This document shows, in pieces, positions 6,865 to 14,475 of a stretch of 19,167 nucleotides of DNA. Within the stretch, counting starts at the first letter, position 1, and every line of letters starts with the position of its first letter. The notes below the pieces were generated by a model, which worked only from the letters and a program-made list of their open reading frames with translations, searched no databases and was not told the DNA's origin. A program made the translations under genes and the position numbers. This DNA is from Candidatus Falkowiibacteriota bacterium (GTDB lineage: Bacteria > Patescibacteriota > Patescibacteriia > Patescibacteriales > GWC2-42-12): the NCBI GenBank assembly GCA_016208065.1, contig JACQYU010000060.1, positions 1-19,167 of the forward strand, read 5' to 3'.

Positions 6865-7677
6865 TTATTTATTTAAAATTTTTTCCACTTCCTTAACTAA
6901 TTTTGCCGGAGTAATCATTGCTTTTAATAGATAAGCGGCCGCGCCTAATTTTTTAGCTTCTTCAATATCGCCGTCTTGGGCGCTATTGGATAAAATTACA
7001 ATCGGCACATTCTTGGTGTTCTCGTCGGACTTTAAAATTTTAATAGCTTCGTAGCCATTCATGGCCGGCATAATCATGTCTAAAAGGATAATATCAAATT
7101 TTTTCTGTTTAGCCAGTTTAAGCCCCCAAGCTCCGTTCTTAGCCACTTCAATTTCAAAGCCTTCTTTATTAAAGCGCAATTTATACATGTTAATAATCGC
7201 CTCTTCGTCTTCAATTAATAAAATTTTAGCTTGTTTTTTTTCAACCGCTTGGCGCTCAAAATTTTTATTATGGATAACTTTACTTTTTTTATCTTTAAGC
7301 GCTTCGCTCTGATTATTAAAAATGGCATTAACTTTTTCCAATAATTGGCTCGGCGTTAAATTAGCTTTTATAAAATAACCATCAGCCCCGGTTTTCATGC
7401 CTCTGCTAACTTCGTCGCTTTGCCCTAAATTAGACAGGATAAAAACTTTTATTTTTTTGGCGGCGGGCTCTGCTTTTAATTTTGCTAAAACTTTAAAACC
7501 ATCTAATTTGGGCAAAATCAAATCTAAAAGCACTAAATCCGGCTGTTCTTTTTTTGCCAATTTAAGCCCTTCTAAACCGTCATGAGCAACGATAACGGCA
7601 TAGCCTGATTGCTCAAACTTAATTTTATACATGTCCGACAAAAACTCCTCGTCCTCCACAATTAGTATTTTAGGCAT
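6865..7677 (-). CDS. Dual-receiver (REC-REC) response regulator without output domain
   Basis: This 270-residue protein consists of two CheY-like receiver domains joined by a charged linker (about 122-148). Domain 1 (1-120) has acidic pocket E8-D9, phospho-acceptor D52 (LVLLDLILP), S82 and K104. Domain 2 (150-268) has E156-D157, acceptor D200 (IILLDMIMP), S230 and K252. All residues needed for phosphorylation and switching are present in both. There is no DNA-binding, GGDEF or other output domain and no histidine kinase in the window, so it probably works by protein contact or as a phosphorelay sink. It overlaps nothing but is coupled to the ferredoxin gene (2-base gap). The two domains are clearly related to each other, as in an old internal duplication. 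Confidence 0.95.
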   Translation of the reverse strand: MPKILIVEDEEFLSDMYKIKFEQSGYAVIVAHDGLEGLKLAKKEQPDLVLLDLILPKLDGFKVLAKLKAEPAAKKIKVFILSNLGQSDEVSRGMKTGADGYFIKANLTPSQLLEKVNAIFNNQSEALKDKKSKVIHNKNFERQAVEKKQAKILLIEDEEAIINMYKLRFNKEGFEIEVAKNGAWGLKLAKQKKFDIILLDMIMPAMNGYEAIKILKSDENTKNVPIVILSNSAQDGDIEEAKKLGAAAYLLKAMITPAKLVKEVEKILNK

Positions 7678-7688
7678 AAATTTAATTA

Positions 7689-7830
7689 ATTTTTAATTTT
7701 GCCCTCCTCCGAGGATAAATAATTTTATAAATAATTTTTAATGTCTTAATTTTTAAAAATTACTTGTCCTGGCTCGACCAGGGAAAATTAAAGCATTATT
7801 TAAAAATTGAAAATTACAAAATTAAAAATT
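7689..7830. repeat. AT-rich inverted-repeat spacer with small GC hairpin
   Basis: AATTTTTAATTTT near 7689 and AAAATTAAAAATT near 7817 are inverted arms. Between them lies a 40-bp core (7723-7762) almost identical to 6560-6600, and a hairpin CCTGG-CTCGA-CCAGG near 7768. The spacer separates the end of gyrA from the start of the response regulator. A promoter is expected here, but no convincing box pair was found. Confidence 0.45.
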
Positions 7831-7836
7831 TTCATT

Positions 7837-10548
7837 CTATACCCAAGTAACACAAGCTACTTTATCCGAATCTTCCTTAAATCTCATTAATCTGACGCCC
7901 TGCGTATCCCGGCCTAACTGGCTAACTGTTTTAAAAGTTAATCTTATAACTTGGCCTTTGGCCGATATAATTATAAGATCTTTGTCCGCCATAGCTTCGG
8001 CGTTAACCACAAAAGCGCTAATCAATTTTCCGGTCTTGGAAGTCACTTTTGCCGTCTTAATGCCCGAACCGCCCCGGCCCTGCACTTTATACAGGCCGAT
8101 GGGCGTTCGTTTGCCAAAACCGTGTTCGGAAATGGCTAAAAGCTGATATTTTTTTATTTTTTCTTTATCATTATTTTTTATTATGCCCATGCCGACAACT
8201 ATATCGTCTTTCTTTTTTAATCTGATGCCGCGCACCCCGGCGGCGTTACGGCCCATATCGCGGACATCGCTTTCTTTAAATCTTATGGCCTGGCCCTGCG
8301 CCGTGACTAACTCAATATGATCATTGCCATCGGTTGGCTTAGCCCAAATTAACGAATCATCATCTTTTATTTTAATGGCGATTAAACCTGAGCGCCTAAC
8401 GTTTGAAAAAGCATCAATCTCAACTTTTTTAACTAGGCCCTTTTCCGTGGCAAAAAATAAATATTTGCTTTTAGCTAATTTATCCAAAGGCAAAACCGAA
8501 GTAATTTTTTCTCCGCCCGAGAGCTGCAAAAAATTAACGATCGGCGTGCCTTTAGCGGTCCTTTGGGCTTGGGGTATTTCATAGGCTTTAAGCTGAAAAA
8601 CTCTGCCTTTAGTAGTAAAGAACAACAAGTCATTATGAGTTAAGGTCGTAAACATAAACTCAACCATATCTTCTTCTTTGGTGGTTAAGCCGATAACGCC
8701 TTTACCGCCCCGGCCCTGAACTTTAAAAGTATCAGGCGCGGTGCGCTTAATATAACCGTCCCGCGTCATCATTACCACGGCTTCTTCATTGGGCACTAAA
8801 TCTTCCGCGGAAAATTCTTTGACTCCATGGGCCATAATTCTAGTCTTCCGGTCATCACCAAATTTTTCCGCCAAATCCTTAATTTCCTTTTTAATAATAT
8901 CTTTTATTTTAACCGTTGATTTTAAAATTGACTCAAGCTCTTTAATTAAGATTCTCTTTTCTTTTAATTCATTTTCTATTTTCAGTCTTTCCAAATTAGC
9001 CAGGGCGGAAAGCTTCATGTCTAAAATCGCGATCGTCTGGCGCTCGGACAGCTTAAATTTCTTCATTAAATTCACTTTAGCTATTTCTTTATCGCGAGAG
9101 GCTTTAATGATTTTTATAACCGCGTCAATATTATTTAAAGCGATCATTAAGCCTTCTAAAATGTGGGCTCGTTCGCGAGCTTTGTCCAAATCAAATTGCG
9201 TGCGGCGCTTAACAACTTCGCTGCGGTGCTTAATATACTCCTCTAAAACCATTTTTAAAGTTAAAACCTTAGGCTGAATGCCGTCGACTAAAGCCAGCAT
9301 ATTGACATGGAAGGTTTCTTGGAGCTGGGTCATTTTAAACAGGCTGTTTAAAATCTTTTTGGGATAAGCGTCTTTTTTTAAATCAACTACTACGCGTACG
9401 CCGTCTTTATCCGATTCATCGCGCAAATCTTTTATGCCTTCTATTTTTTTATCTTTCACCAATTCGGCGATTTTTTCCACTAAAGTAGCTTTATTTACTT
9501 GATAAGGAATTTCCGAAATAATAATCTGAAACATGCCGCTTTTAGTTTCAACGACTTCGGCCACGCCGCGCATAACTATGCCGCCCTTGCCGGTAGCATA
9601 AGCCTGCAAAATATCTTTTTGATTATAAATTACGCCGCCGGTCGGAAAGTCAGGCCCCTTAACAAACTGCATTAAATCTTCAACCGTAGCTTCCGGATCG
9701 CCAATTAAGTGAGTAACCGCGTCAGTCAGTTCCCTTAAATTATGGGGCGGTATATTGGTAGCCATGCCCACGGCTATGCCCATAGTACCGTTTAAGAGCA
9801 GATTAGGCAGCTTAGCCGGCATAACGCGCGGCTCTTGATGCGAGCCGTCAAAATTAGGTATAAAATCAACCGTGTTCTTTTCAATATCAAATAATAACTC
9901 CTCGGCAATAGCGGATAATTTAGCCTCGGTATAGCGCATGGCCGCGGCACGATCGCCATCCATGGAACCGAAATTTCCTTGGCCGCGAACCAAAGTATAG
10001 CGCATGGAAAAATCCTGGGCCATCCTAACCATAGAATCGTAGACCGCCGTATCGCCGTGCGGATGATATTTGCCTAAAACTTCTCCGACTACCGTAGCCG
10101 ACTTCCTGAACCTGGCGTTAGCTCTAAGCCCGATATTCCACATAGCGTATAAAATTCTACGGTGTACCGGTTTTAACCCATCGCGCACATCAGGCAAGGC
10201 GCGCGAAACAATCACGCTCGTGGCGTAATCTAAATACGATTTGCGCATTTCCTCGTTTATCGGCTGAGGCTCAACCGTGCCATAAAGAGTTTTTTCTTTT
10301 TTAACGATTGTCAAATTAGCGATTGAGCCGGCTCCGTTTTTCGCTTCTTGTTCAACAACTTCCGATTCGGCTTCAGCTTTCCTTTTTTGCGGTTCAACTT
10401 TTATTCCTTCGGGCTTAACTTTTTTAATTCCGGCCTTTTTGTCCGCCAGAGCTTTAGCAGAAGAAAGTTTTTTCAGCTCTTTTTCCTTATTTTTTTTCTT
10501 GTCCTCCGAAGCTTTAGCAAAGGGGGGCTTAATTATTTTTTTTGGCAT
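7837..10548 (-). CDS. gyrA: DNA gyrase subunit A with a repeat-bearing N-terminal extension
   Basis: GyrA cuts and rejoins DNA in the ATP-driven gyrase reaction with GyrB. The 903-residue product has a Lys-rich extension (1-90) followed by the canonical breakage-reunion domain: [20 protein letters not shown], the helix-turn segment [10 protein letters not shown] (163-171), and AAAMRYTE with catalytic Tyr206. Numbering is shifted by 84 from E. coli GyrA, so the quinolone-resistance positions 83 and 87 are T167 and D171. The C-terminal beta-pinwheel carries the GyrA-box form QGRGGKG, typical of gyrase rather than topoisomerase IV. The extension contains two copies of a 25-bp repeat exactly 60 bp apart. 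The only ATG before the conserved core is at 10548; a TTG at about residue 79 is a possible alternative start. Confidence 0.96.
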   Translation of the reverse strand: MPKKIIKPPFAKASEDKKKNKEKELKKLSSAKALADKKAGIKKVKPEGIKVEPQKRKAEAESEVVEQEAKNGAGSIANLTIVKKEKTLYGTVEPQPINEEMRKSYLDYATSVIVSRALPDVRDGLKPVHRRILYAMWNIGLRANARFRKSATVVGEVLGKYHPHGDTAVYDSMVRMAQDFSMRYTLVRGQGNFGSMDGDRAAAMRYTEAKLSAIAEELLFDIEKNTVDFIPNFDGSHQEPRVMPAKLPNLLLNGTMGIAVGMATNIPPHNLRELTDAVTHLIGDPEATVEDLMQFVKGPDFPTGGVIYNQKDILQAYATGKGGIVMRGVAEVVETKSGMFQIIISEIPYQVNKATLVEKIAELVKDKKIEGIKDLRDESDKDGVRVVVDLKKDAYPKKILNSLFKMTQLQETFHVNMLALVDGIQPKVLTLKMVLEEYIKHRSEVVKRRTQFDLDKARERAHILEGLMIALNNIDAVIKIIKASRDKEIAKVNLMKKFKLSERQTIAILDMKLSALANLERLKIENELKEKRILIKELESILKSTVKIKDIIKKEIKDLAEKFGDDRKTRIMAHGVKEFSAEDLVPNEEAVVMMTRDGYIKRTAPDTFKVQGRGGKGVIGLTTKEEDMVEFMFTTLTHNDLLFFTTKGRVFQLKAYEIPQAQRTAKGTPIVNFLQLSGGEKITSVLPLDKLAKSKYLFFATEKGLVKKVEIDAFSNVRRSGLIAIKIKDDDSLIWAKPTDGNDHIELVTAQGQAIRFKESDVRDMGRNAAGVRGIRLKKKDDIVVGMGIIKNNDKEKIKKYQLLAISEHGFGKRTPIGLYKVQGRGGSGIKTAKVTSKTGKLISAFVVNAEAMADKDLIIISAKGQVIRLTFKTVSQLGRDTQGVRLMRFKEDSDKVACVTWV
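10439..10523 (-). repeat. Two in-frame repeat copies encoding the gyrA extension
   Basis: The units at 10439-10463 and 10499-10523 share GTCCKCC, then GCTTTAGCA, and differ at few positions. They are spaced by exactly 60 bp, so both are read in the same frame, giving [11 protein letters not shown] and [11 protein letters not shown]. This peptide family does not belong to the GyrA fold and lies in a Lys-rich region predicted to be disordered. Confidence 0.6.
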
Positions 10549-10559
10549 AAATCGTATTT

Positions 10560-10609
10560 GTCATTCCCTCTCCGTTATACAACGGGGTAAACTCCGGCGG
10601 GAATCCAGA
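10560..10609. repeat. REP-like palindromic element upstream of gyrA
   Basis: The element opens with GTCATTCCC and closes with GGCGGGAATCCAGA, the same ends as the copy inside the lamin-tail gene (15412-15460). A related, degenerate copy lies at 14337-14366. The ends pair as GGGAAT/ATTCCC. It sits 11 bases before the gyrA start codon on the transcribed side. Confidence 0.6.
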
Positions 10610-10648
10610 TTATTATTCAATTAATTTTACATTTTTATTTTTGCATTT

Positions 10649-11119
10649 TTAATTTTTTACAGTACTGCTTGCCGTTCCCGTCGCCGCCTCGCTCATCAGC
10701 CTGCCTTTTAATAAATCAATCTGCTCGTTTGTCGGCTCCGGCTCGCCGGGCAAAGTATTTTGCTCTTTAATCGCTTGAATCTGCTTAATTTCACTAATGC
10801 CCTGTTTTACTTGGCCAATAGCTTTGTTTAGCTCTGTTTTAGCCTGCTCCCAATCAAAAGAATTTTTTCTATTATCGCTGGAATTAATTTTAAACTGATA
10901 TTTTAAATTAAAAATCCAAGACGCAAAAACAATAACCATAATGCAGGCCACGCCAACGCGCATTAATAATAATTTTTTCTTTTCCGCATCTTCGTTAATT
11001 TCCTTTTTCTTTTCTAAAATCACCATACCGGCAGCCTGATGGATTTTTTTATTTTTTTCCTGGCTCGCCGGCAGACGAGCAATTTTTACTGCTAGCTTTT
11101 TTAGCCTCCTTTTTGGCAT
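10649..11119 (-). CDS. Small one-pass membrane protein of unknown function
   Basis: I do not recognise this 156-residue protein. Residues 1-50 are highly basic (MPKRRLKKLAVKIARL) and should stay in the cytoplasm. One membrane helix follows (about 51-72, LLLMRVGVACIMVIVFASWIF). The outer part holds a probable amphipathic coiled coil (about 88-118) and a Pro/Glu- and Ser/Thr-rich tail. It lies about 100 bp upstream of gyrA on the same strand, just after a 168-bp palindrome. The topology (short basic anchor plus coiled coil) would suit a scaffold or envelope protein, but no function is claimed. A small palindrome (11062-11080) encodes its RLPAS segment. Confidence 0.75.
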   Translation of the reverse strand: MPKRRLKKLAVKIARLPASQEKNKKIHQAAGMVILEKKKEINEDAEKKKLLLMRVGVACIMVIVFASWIFNLKYQFKINSSDNRKNSFDWEQAKTELNKAIGQVKQGISEIKQIQAIKEQNTLPGEPEPTNEQIDLLKGRLMSEAATGTASSTVKN

Positions 11120-11143
11120 AAAATAACACTTAAAAACCGCTCC

Positions 11144-11311
11144 GGGGGCTGTCCTTGGATGCTCTTTCGAGTATAAATTTTCACAATTTCAAGGAAATTT
11201 TTTATAAAATTTTTGAGACGATATAGTTGCTATATCGTAGATAAAATTTTAGATAAAAATTTACCGAAATTTGGAAATTTAGACCGAATACGGCATCCAA
11301 GGACAGCCCCC
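11144..11311. mobile_element. 168-bp near-complete palindrome with 19-bp perfect terminal inverted repeats (MITE-like)
   Basis: The ends GGGGGCTGTCCTTGGATGC (11144-11162) and its exact reverse complement (11293-11311) form perfect 19-bp arms. The centre is ACGATATAG-TTG-CTATATCGT (11218-11238), and its midpoint coincides with the midpoint of the whole element. The AT-rich sequence between arms and centre is also largely self-complementary, so the entire element can form one long hairpin. It carries no open reading frame of useful size and no obvious target-site duplication. It lies between the terminator at 11367-11394 and the small membrane protein gene. Confidence 0.75.
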
Positions 11312-11366
11312 TACAGGGCCTAAAACTACTTAAATTGTAGCAAAGGGAAGTAGAAAAGTAAAGTAT

Positions 11367-11394
11367 AAAAAACCCCGAATTAACGGGGTTTTTT
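11367..11394 (-). terminator. Strong terminator after the metallo-hydrolase gene
   Basis: AAAAAACCCCG (11367-11377) and CGGGGTTTTTT (11384-11394) form a perfect 11-bp stem with a 6-base loop, 21 bases beyond the stop of the metallo-hydrolase. It has A and T tracts on both sides and could work in either direction. Confidence 0.9.
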
Positions 11395-11415
11395 AAGATT
11401 AAAAATTTTTTGATT

Positions 11416-12066
11416 TTACATGCTTAAAACCACTAATTCCATATCTTCCTGGGGCAAATCTTTTTTAGAAATTTTCAATTTTTCCTCGTTCCTCGGTTTA
11501 ATGCCTAATTCTTTGATAAATTTTTCCACCCCGTCAATGTCAATTTTTAAGCCGGGAACTTTATAATGCATCGGTATGACGATCCTTGGCTCAATCTGGG
11601 AAATAACTTCCACGGCTCGAGCCGCGTTAATCGCATATTTGCCACCCACCGGAATTAATAATATATCCGTGCCTTCAAGCTTTTCCAATTGTTTAGCGCC
11701 TAAAACATGGCCTAAATCGCCCAGATGAGTAATTGATATATCCTCTATTTCAATACGATAAATAATATTTTCTCCGCGTTCGGATCCGTCCTTTTCGTCG
11801 TGAGCGCTTTCCACGCCTTCAACAAAAACTCCTTTAATTTCATATTCGCCGGCCGTATTGATTATAAATGGATTGCCGCGAATAGCGTCCGTGTTATTAT
11901 GGTCATGATGGCCATGGCTAACCGTTACGATGTCGGCTTCATAATGAGGCGCTTTTAATCCGATCTCGGCGTCAAACGGATCCATAATTAAAGTTACGCC
12001 GTCAGACCCGATTTTATCCTGCAGTTTAAAGCATGATTGACCCAGCCAAGTTATATACATAAACAA
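11416..12066 (-). CDS. Metallo-beta-lactamase-fold hydrolase (beta-lactamase superfamily domain 3 / UPF0173-like)
   Basis: This 216-residue protein opens with the family signature ITWLGQSCFKLQ. The metal-binding motif HGHHDH gives H51, H53, D55 and H56. D117 in HLGDLGH and H167 in IPMHYKVPG complete the expected two-metal site. Members are soluble metal-dependent hydrolases; the substrate of this subfamily is not established, and some relatives act on phosphodiesters or lactones. The product begins MFMYITWLG, so initiation at Met3 (12060) is as likely as at Met1; neither has a Shine-Dalgarno sequence. The gene follows ftsK by 77 bp on the same strand and ends at a strong terminator, so the two probably share a transcript. 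Confidence 0.9.
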   Translation of the reverse strand: MFMYITWLGQSCFKLQDKIGSDGVTLIMDPFDAEIGLKAPHYEADIVTVSHGHHDHNNTDAIRGNPFIINTAGEYEIKGVFVEGVESAHDEKDGSERGENIIYRIEIEDISITHLGDLGHVLGAKQLEKLEGTDILLIPVGGKYAINAARAVEVISQIEPRIVIPMHYKVPGLKIDIDGVEKFIKELGIKPRNEEKLKISKKDLPQEDMELVVLSM

Positions 12067-12142
12067 TTTTTAATTTTATAATTTTTAATTTTTAAATAAT
12101 GTTTTAATGTTATAATTTTAAAAATTAAGATTTATTTAAAAA
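12064..12142. repeat. AT-rich inverted-repeat spacer between ftsK and the metallo-hydrolase
   Basis: The spacer is almost only A and T, with AATTTTTAATTTT-like arms and an inner block (TTTTTAAATAATGTTTTAAT) related to the spacers at 6541-6616 and 7689-7830. It has no open reading frame. Confidence 0.35.
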
Positions 12143-14320
12143 TTACCCGCCCGCCTCGCGCGGTTTAGAGCCGTTGCCCGCGCTAATAACCCCGGCCTCT
12201 TCCAATAAATCTAAAAGTCGGGCGGCCCTGGCATAGCCGATGCTTAAACGGCGCTGAAGGTATGAAGCCGAGGCTTTGCCTGAATTAATAATTAATTCTT
12301 TAGCTTCTTCTAAAAGTTCGTCTGAGTCTTCACTGCCGCCGTCTAAGCCAACTCCGGCAATGCCTTTAACTTTTTGCCGATCGGTTACAGCCTCAATATA
12401 TTGCGGTTCACCGCTTCTGTCTTTAATATAATTAACGATTCTTTTAATTTCATTATCGCTTACAAAAGCGCCTTGCAAGCGACGCGGCTTGGAAATTTCC
12501 GCCGTAGTAAAAAGCATATCTCCGCGGCCAAGCAATTTTTCAGCGCCAAGCGAATCTAAAATAGTGCGCGAATCAATGCCCGAGGCCACCGAGAAAGCGA
12601 TGCGCGCCGGCATATTAGCTTTAATCAAACCGGTAATAACATCAACGCTCGGCCTTTGCGTAGCTAAAACCAAATGAATGCCTACGGCCCTGGCCATCTG
12701 CGCCAGCCTGATTATACTGGCTTCAACGTCTCGGCCGGCCGCTACCATTAAATCGGCCAACTCGTCTATGATAAAAATAATAAACGGCATTTTTTCCTTG
12801 CCCATTTCATTATAGCTCCCGATATTCCTTTTACCTGACTTGGCTAAAGCTTCAAAGCGCCGGTCCATTTCATTCAAGCACCATTTTAAAGCATTAATGG
12901 TTTTACCGACTTCGGTAATAACCGGAGTTAAAAGATGGGGCACGCCGTTATAAACCGGCAGTTCCACCCGCTTAGGGTCAACCATGATAAAGCGCAAATC
13001 ATCCGGATTATTTTGATATAATAAGCTTACGATAATCGCGTTAAGGCAGACTGATTTGCCTGAATTAGTGGCTCCGGCAACGAGTAAGTGGGGCATTTTA
13101 GATAAATCATCAAGCCAAACCTTGCCGGAAACATCCTTGCCTAAAGCAACCATAATATTGGTTTTTCTGTTTTTAAACATCTCTCCGCTTAAAACTTCGC
13201 GCAGCCCGACAATAGCTTTGGTTTGATTAGGCACTTCAACTCCGACTAAAGATTTTCCCGGAATCGGCGCTTCAATCCTAATCGGATGGGCGGCTAAAGA
13301 TAAAGCTAAATCATTGCTTAAGGTGGTAATTTTTGTTAGCTTTATGCCTTCGGAGGGCTTTAAGGTGTATTGGGTTACGGTCGGCCCGACATTAACCTCT
13401 CCCATTTCTACCGGTATGCCGAAATTTTCCAAAGTTCTTTGAATGATTATCATATTATTTTTAATATCGCCCGAAGTCGGCTTGCCGATTTTAGCATTTA
13501 ATAAATCCAAAGGCAAATCAATTTGCACGTGAGTTTGCTTCCAGCCGCTATCCTTAGCTTCCGCTTTACCGGCTTTTACGGCTCCGCCGTTTTCCTCGGC
13601 CGCGGCCTTAACTTTGTGCTTGTAAAAACCCGGCACGCCGCCATCAGTTTCAAGCTCTTCTTCGTTTTCGGAAATGTCAGCTTCTTCCTCGGCTTCATCA
13701 AACTCAACCCCTTCCTCGGCTTCAGCTTCTTGGCCGCTGCCAAAAATTTTATTAAAAATAAAATTAATCGGATAAAGCATTTTGGCAAACCAGCTGTCTT
13801 TGCCGATTAAAGACTCTAGGCTGGCATTAAGCATGAGCATTAAAGAAATTAAAATCAAGCAGACTACGGCGATTAAACTGGCCCAAAAACCCATAATCTT
13901 GGTAAAAATGGAAATTATGCCATAACCGATATAACCGCCGCCGGCGCCTTCGCTTAATGCCGATTGCCAACTATCTTGCCCGACTAAAATATGGAGCAAA
14001 GCGCTAAAGAAAACAATAAAAATAATTAAACCCAGGTAGTTTGCGCCTCTAACCCAATTTTTATCTCGGTTATACATTAAAAACCCGATCGCCAGCATAG
14101 TTAAAGGGAACAGCCACTTGCCCCAGCCGAACAAAAAAATTATGCCCTGTTCAAGATATCTGCCAAAGCCCTCGGCCAAACCGAACAAGCTTAAAAAACT
14201 GATAGCGCCAAAAGCTAAAATTAAAATAATAAAAATACCCCTTTTAATATCAGGGTCTAAATCAACCTTGGGCAATCTAATATAATCCAAAGAATTTAAT
14301 TTTCTTCTGCGTCTGGCCAT
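12143..14320 (-). CDS. ftsK: FtsK/SpoIIIE DNA translocase
   Basis: FtsK pumps chromosome ends across the closing septum. From the chosen start (14320, MARRRRKLNS) the product is 725 residues. It has four membrane segments (about 28-48, 60-83, 95-113 and 129-165), an acidic linker (about 200-226), the alpha/beta RecA-like motor with Walker A GATNSGKS (416-423) and Walker B FIIDELAD (516-523), and a C-terminal winged-helix gamma domain (about 660-715, SYLQRRLSIGYARAARLLD) that reads polarity sequences. The frame is open to two further ATG codons (14335, 14341), but these lie within or against a dispersed repeat (14337-14366), so the shorter start is preferred. The last four codons (REAGG end) overlap a CCCGCCCGCC repeat. 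Confidence 0.96.
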   Translation of the reverse strand: MARRRRKLNSLDYIRLPKVDLDPDIKRGIFIILILAFGAISFLSLFGLAEGFGRYLEQGIIFLFGWGKWLFPLTMLAIGFLMYNRDKNWVRGANYLGLIIFIVFFSALLHILVGQDSWQSALSEGAGGGYIGYGIISIFTKIMGFWASLIAVVCLILISLMLMLNASLESLIGKDSWFAKMLYPINFIFNKIFGSGQEAEAEEGVEFDEAEEEADISENEEELETDGGVPGFYKHKVKAAAEENGGAVKAGKAEAKDSGWKQTHVQIDLPLDLLNAKIGKPTSGDIKNNMIIIQRTLENFGIPVEMGEVNVGPTVTQYTLKPSEGIKLTKITTLSNDLALSLAAHPIRIEAPIPGKSLVGVEVPNQTKAIVGLREVLSGEMFKNRKTNIMVALGKDVSGKVWLDDLSKMPHLLVAGATNSGKSVCLNAIIVSLLYQNNPDDLRFIMVDPKRVELPVYNGVPHLLTPVITEVGKTINALKWCLNEMDRRFEALAKSGKRNIGSYNEMGKEKMPFIIFIIDELADLMVAAGRDVEASIIRLAQMARAVGIHLVLATQRPSVDVITGLIKANMPARIAFSVASGIDSRTILDSLGAEKLLGRGDMLFTTAEISKPRRLQGAFVSDNEIKRIVNYIKDRSGEPQYIEAVTDRQKVKGIAGVGLDGGSEDSDELLEEAKELIINSGKASASYLQRRLSIGYARAARLLDLLEEAGVISAGNGSKPREAGG

Positions 14321-14336
14321 AAATATCCGAGTCATC

Positions 14337-14366
14337 GTCATCCCGGGCCTGACCCAGGATCCAGAA
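14337..14366. repeat. Degenerate REP-like element at the 5' edge of ftsK
   Basis: GTCATCCCGGGCCTGACCCA followed by GGATCCAGAA has the same outer pattern (GTCATYCC ... GGATCCAGA) as the copies at 10560-10609 and 15412-15460. It supplies the upstream ATG codons of the ftsK frame. Confidence 0.5.
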
Positions 14367-14412
14367 ATTAATAATATAATATTAACATATAAACATTCAC
14401 GCCTCTAACTGC

Positions 14413-14421
14413 ATTATACCA
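14413..14421 (-). promoter_or_regulatory. Extended -10 promoter of ftsK
   Basis: The minus strand reads TGGTATAAT: a perfect -10 box (14413-14418) with the TG of an extended -10. No good -35 box is present, as allowed for this promoter type. The start would lie near 14405, giving a leader of about 85 bases that includes the REP-like element. Confidence 0.5.
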
Positions 14422-14475
14422 TAATTTAACAATAAAAAAACCCACTAAAAAATATTTAAAAATAACTCTGATTTA

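Noticed and set aside
8789..9277. 162-codon plus-strand open reading frame opposite gyrA
   Set aside because: It is antisense to strongly conserved gyrA codons and has a Ser/Phe/Ile-rich composition typical of a shadow frame.
10439..10523. CRISPR array
   Set aside because: Only two short, imperfect units are present, both within a coding frame, and no cas gene is in the window.
11144..11311. Simple Rho-independent terminator
   Set aside because: The element is far too long, its GC arms lie at the outer ends, and a complete terminator already lies at 11367-11394.
13523..13810. Open frames overlapping the acidic linker of ftsK
   Set aside because: These are shadows produced by biased Glu/Ala codons of the ftsK linker.
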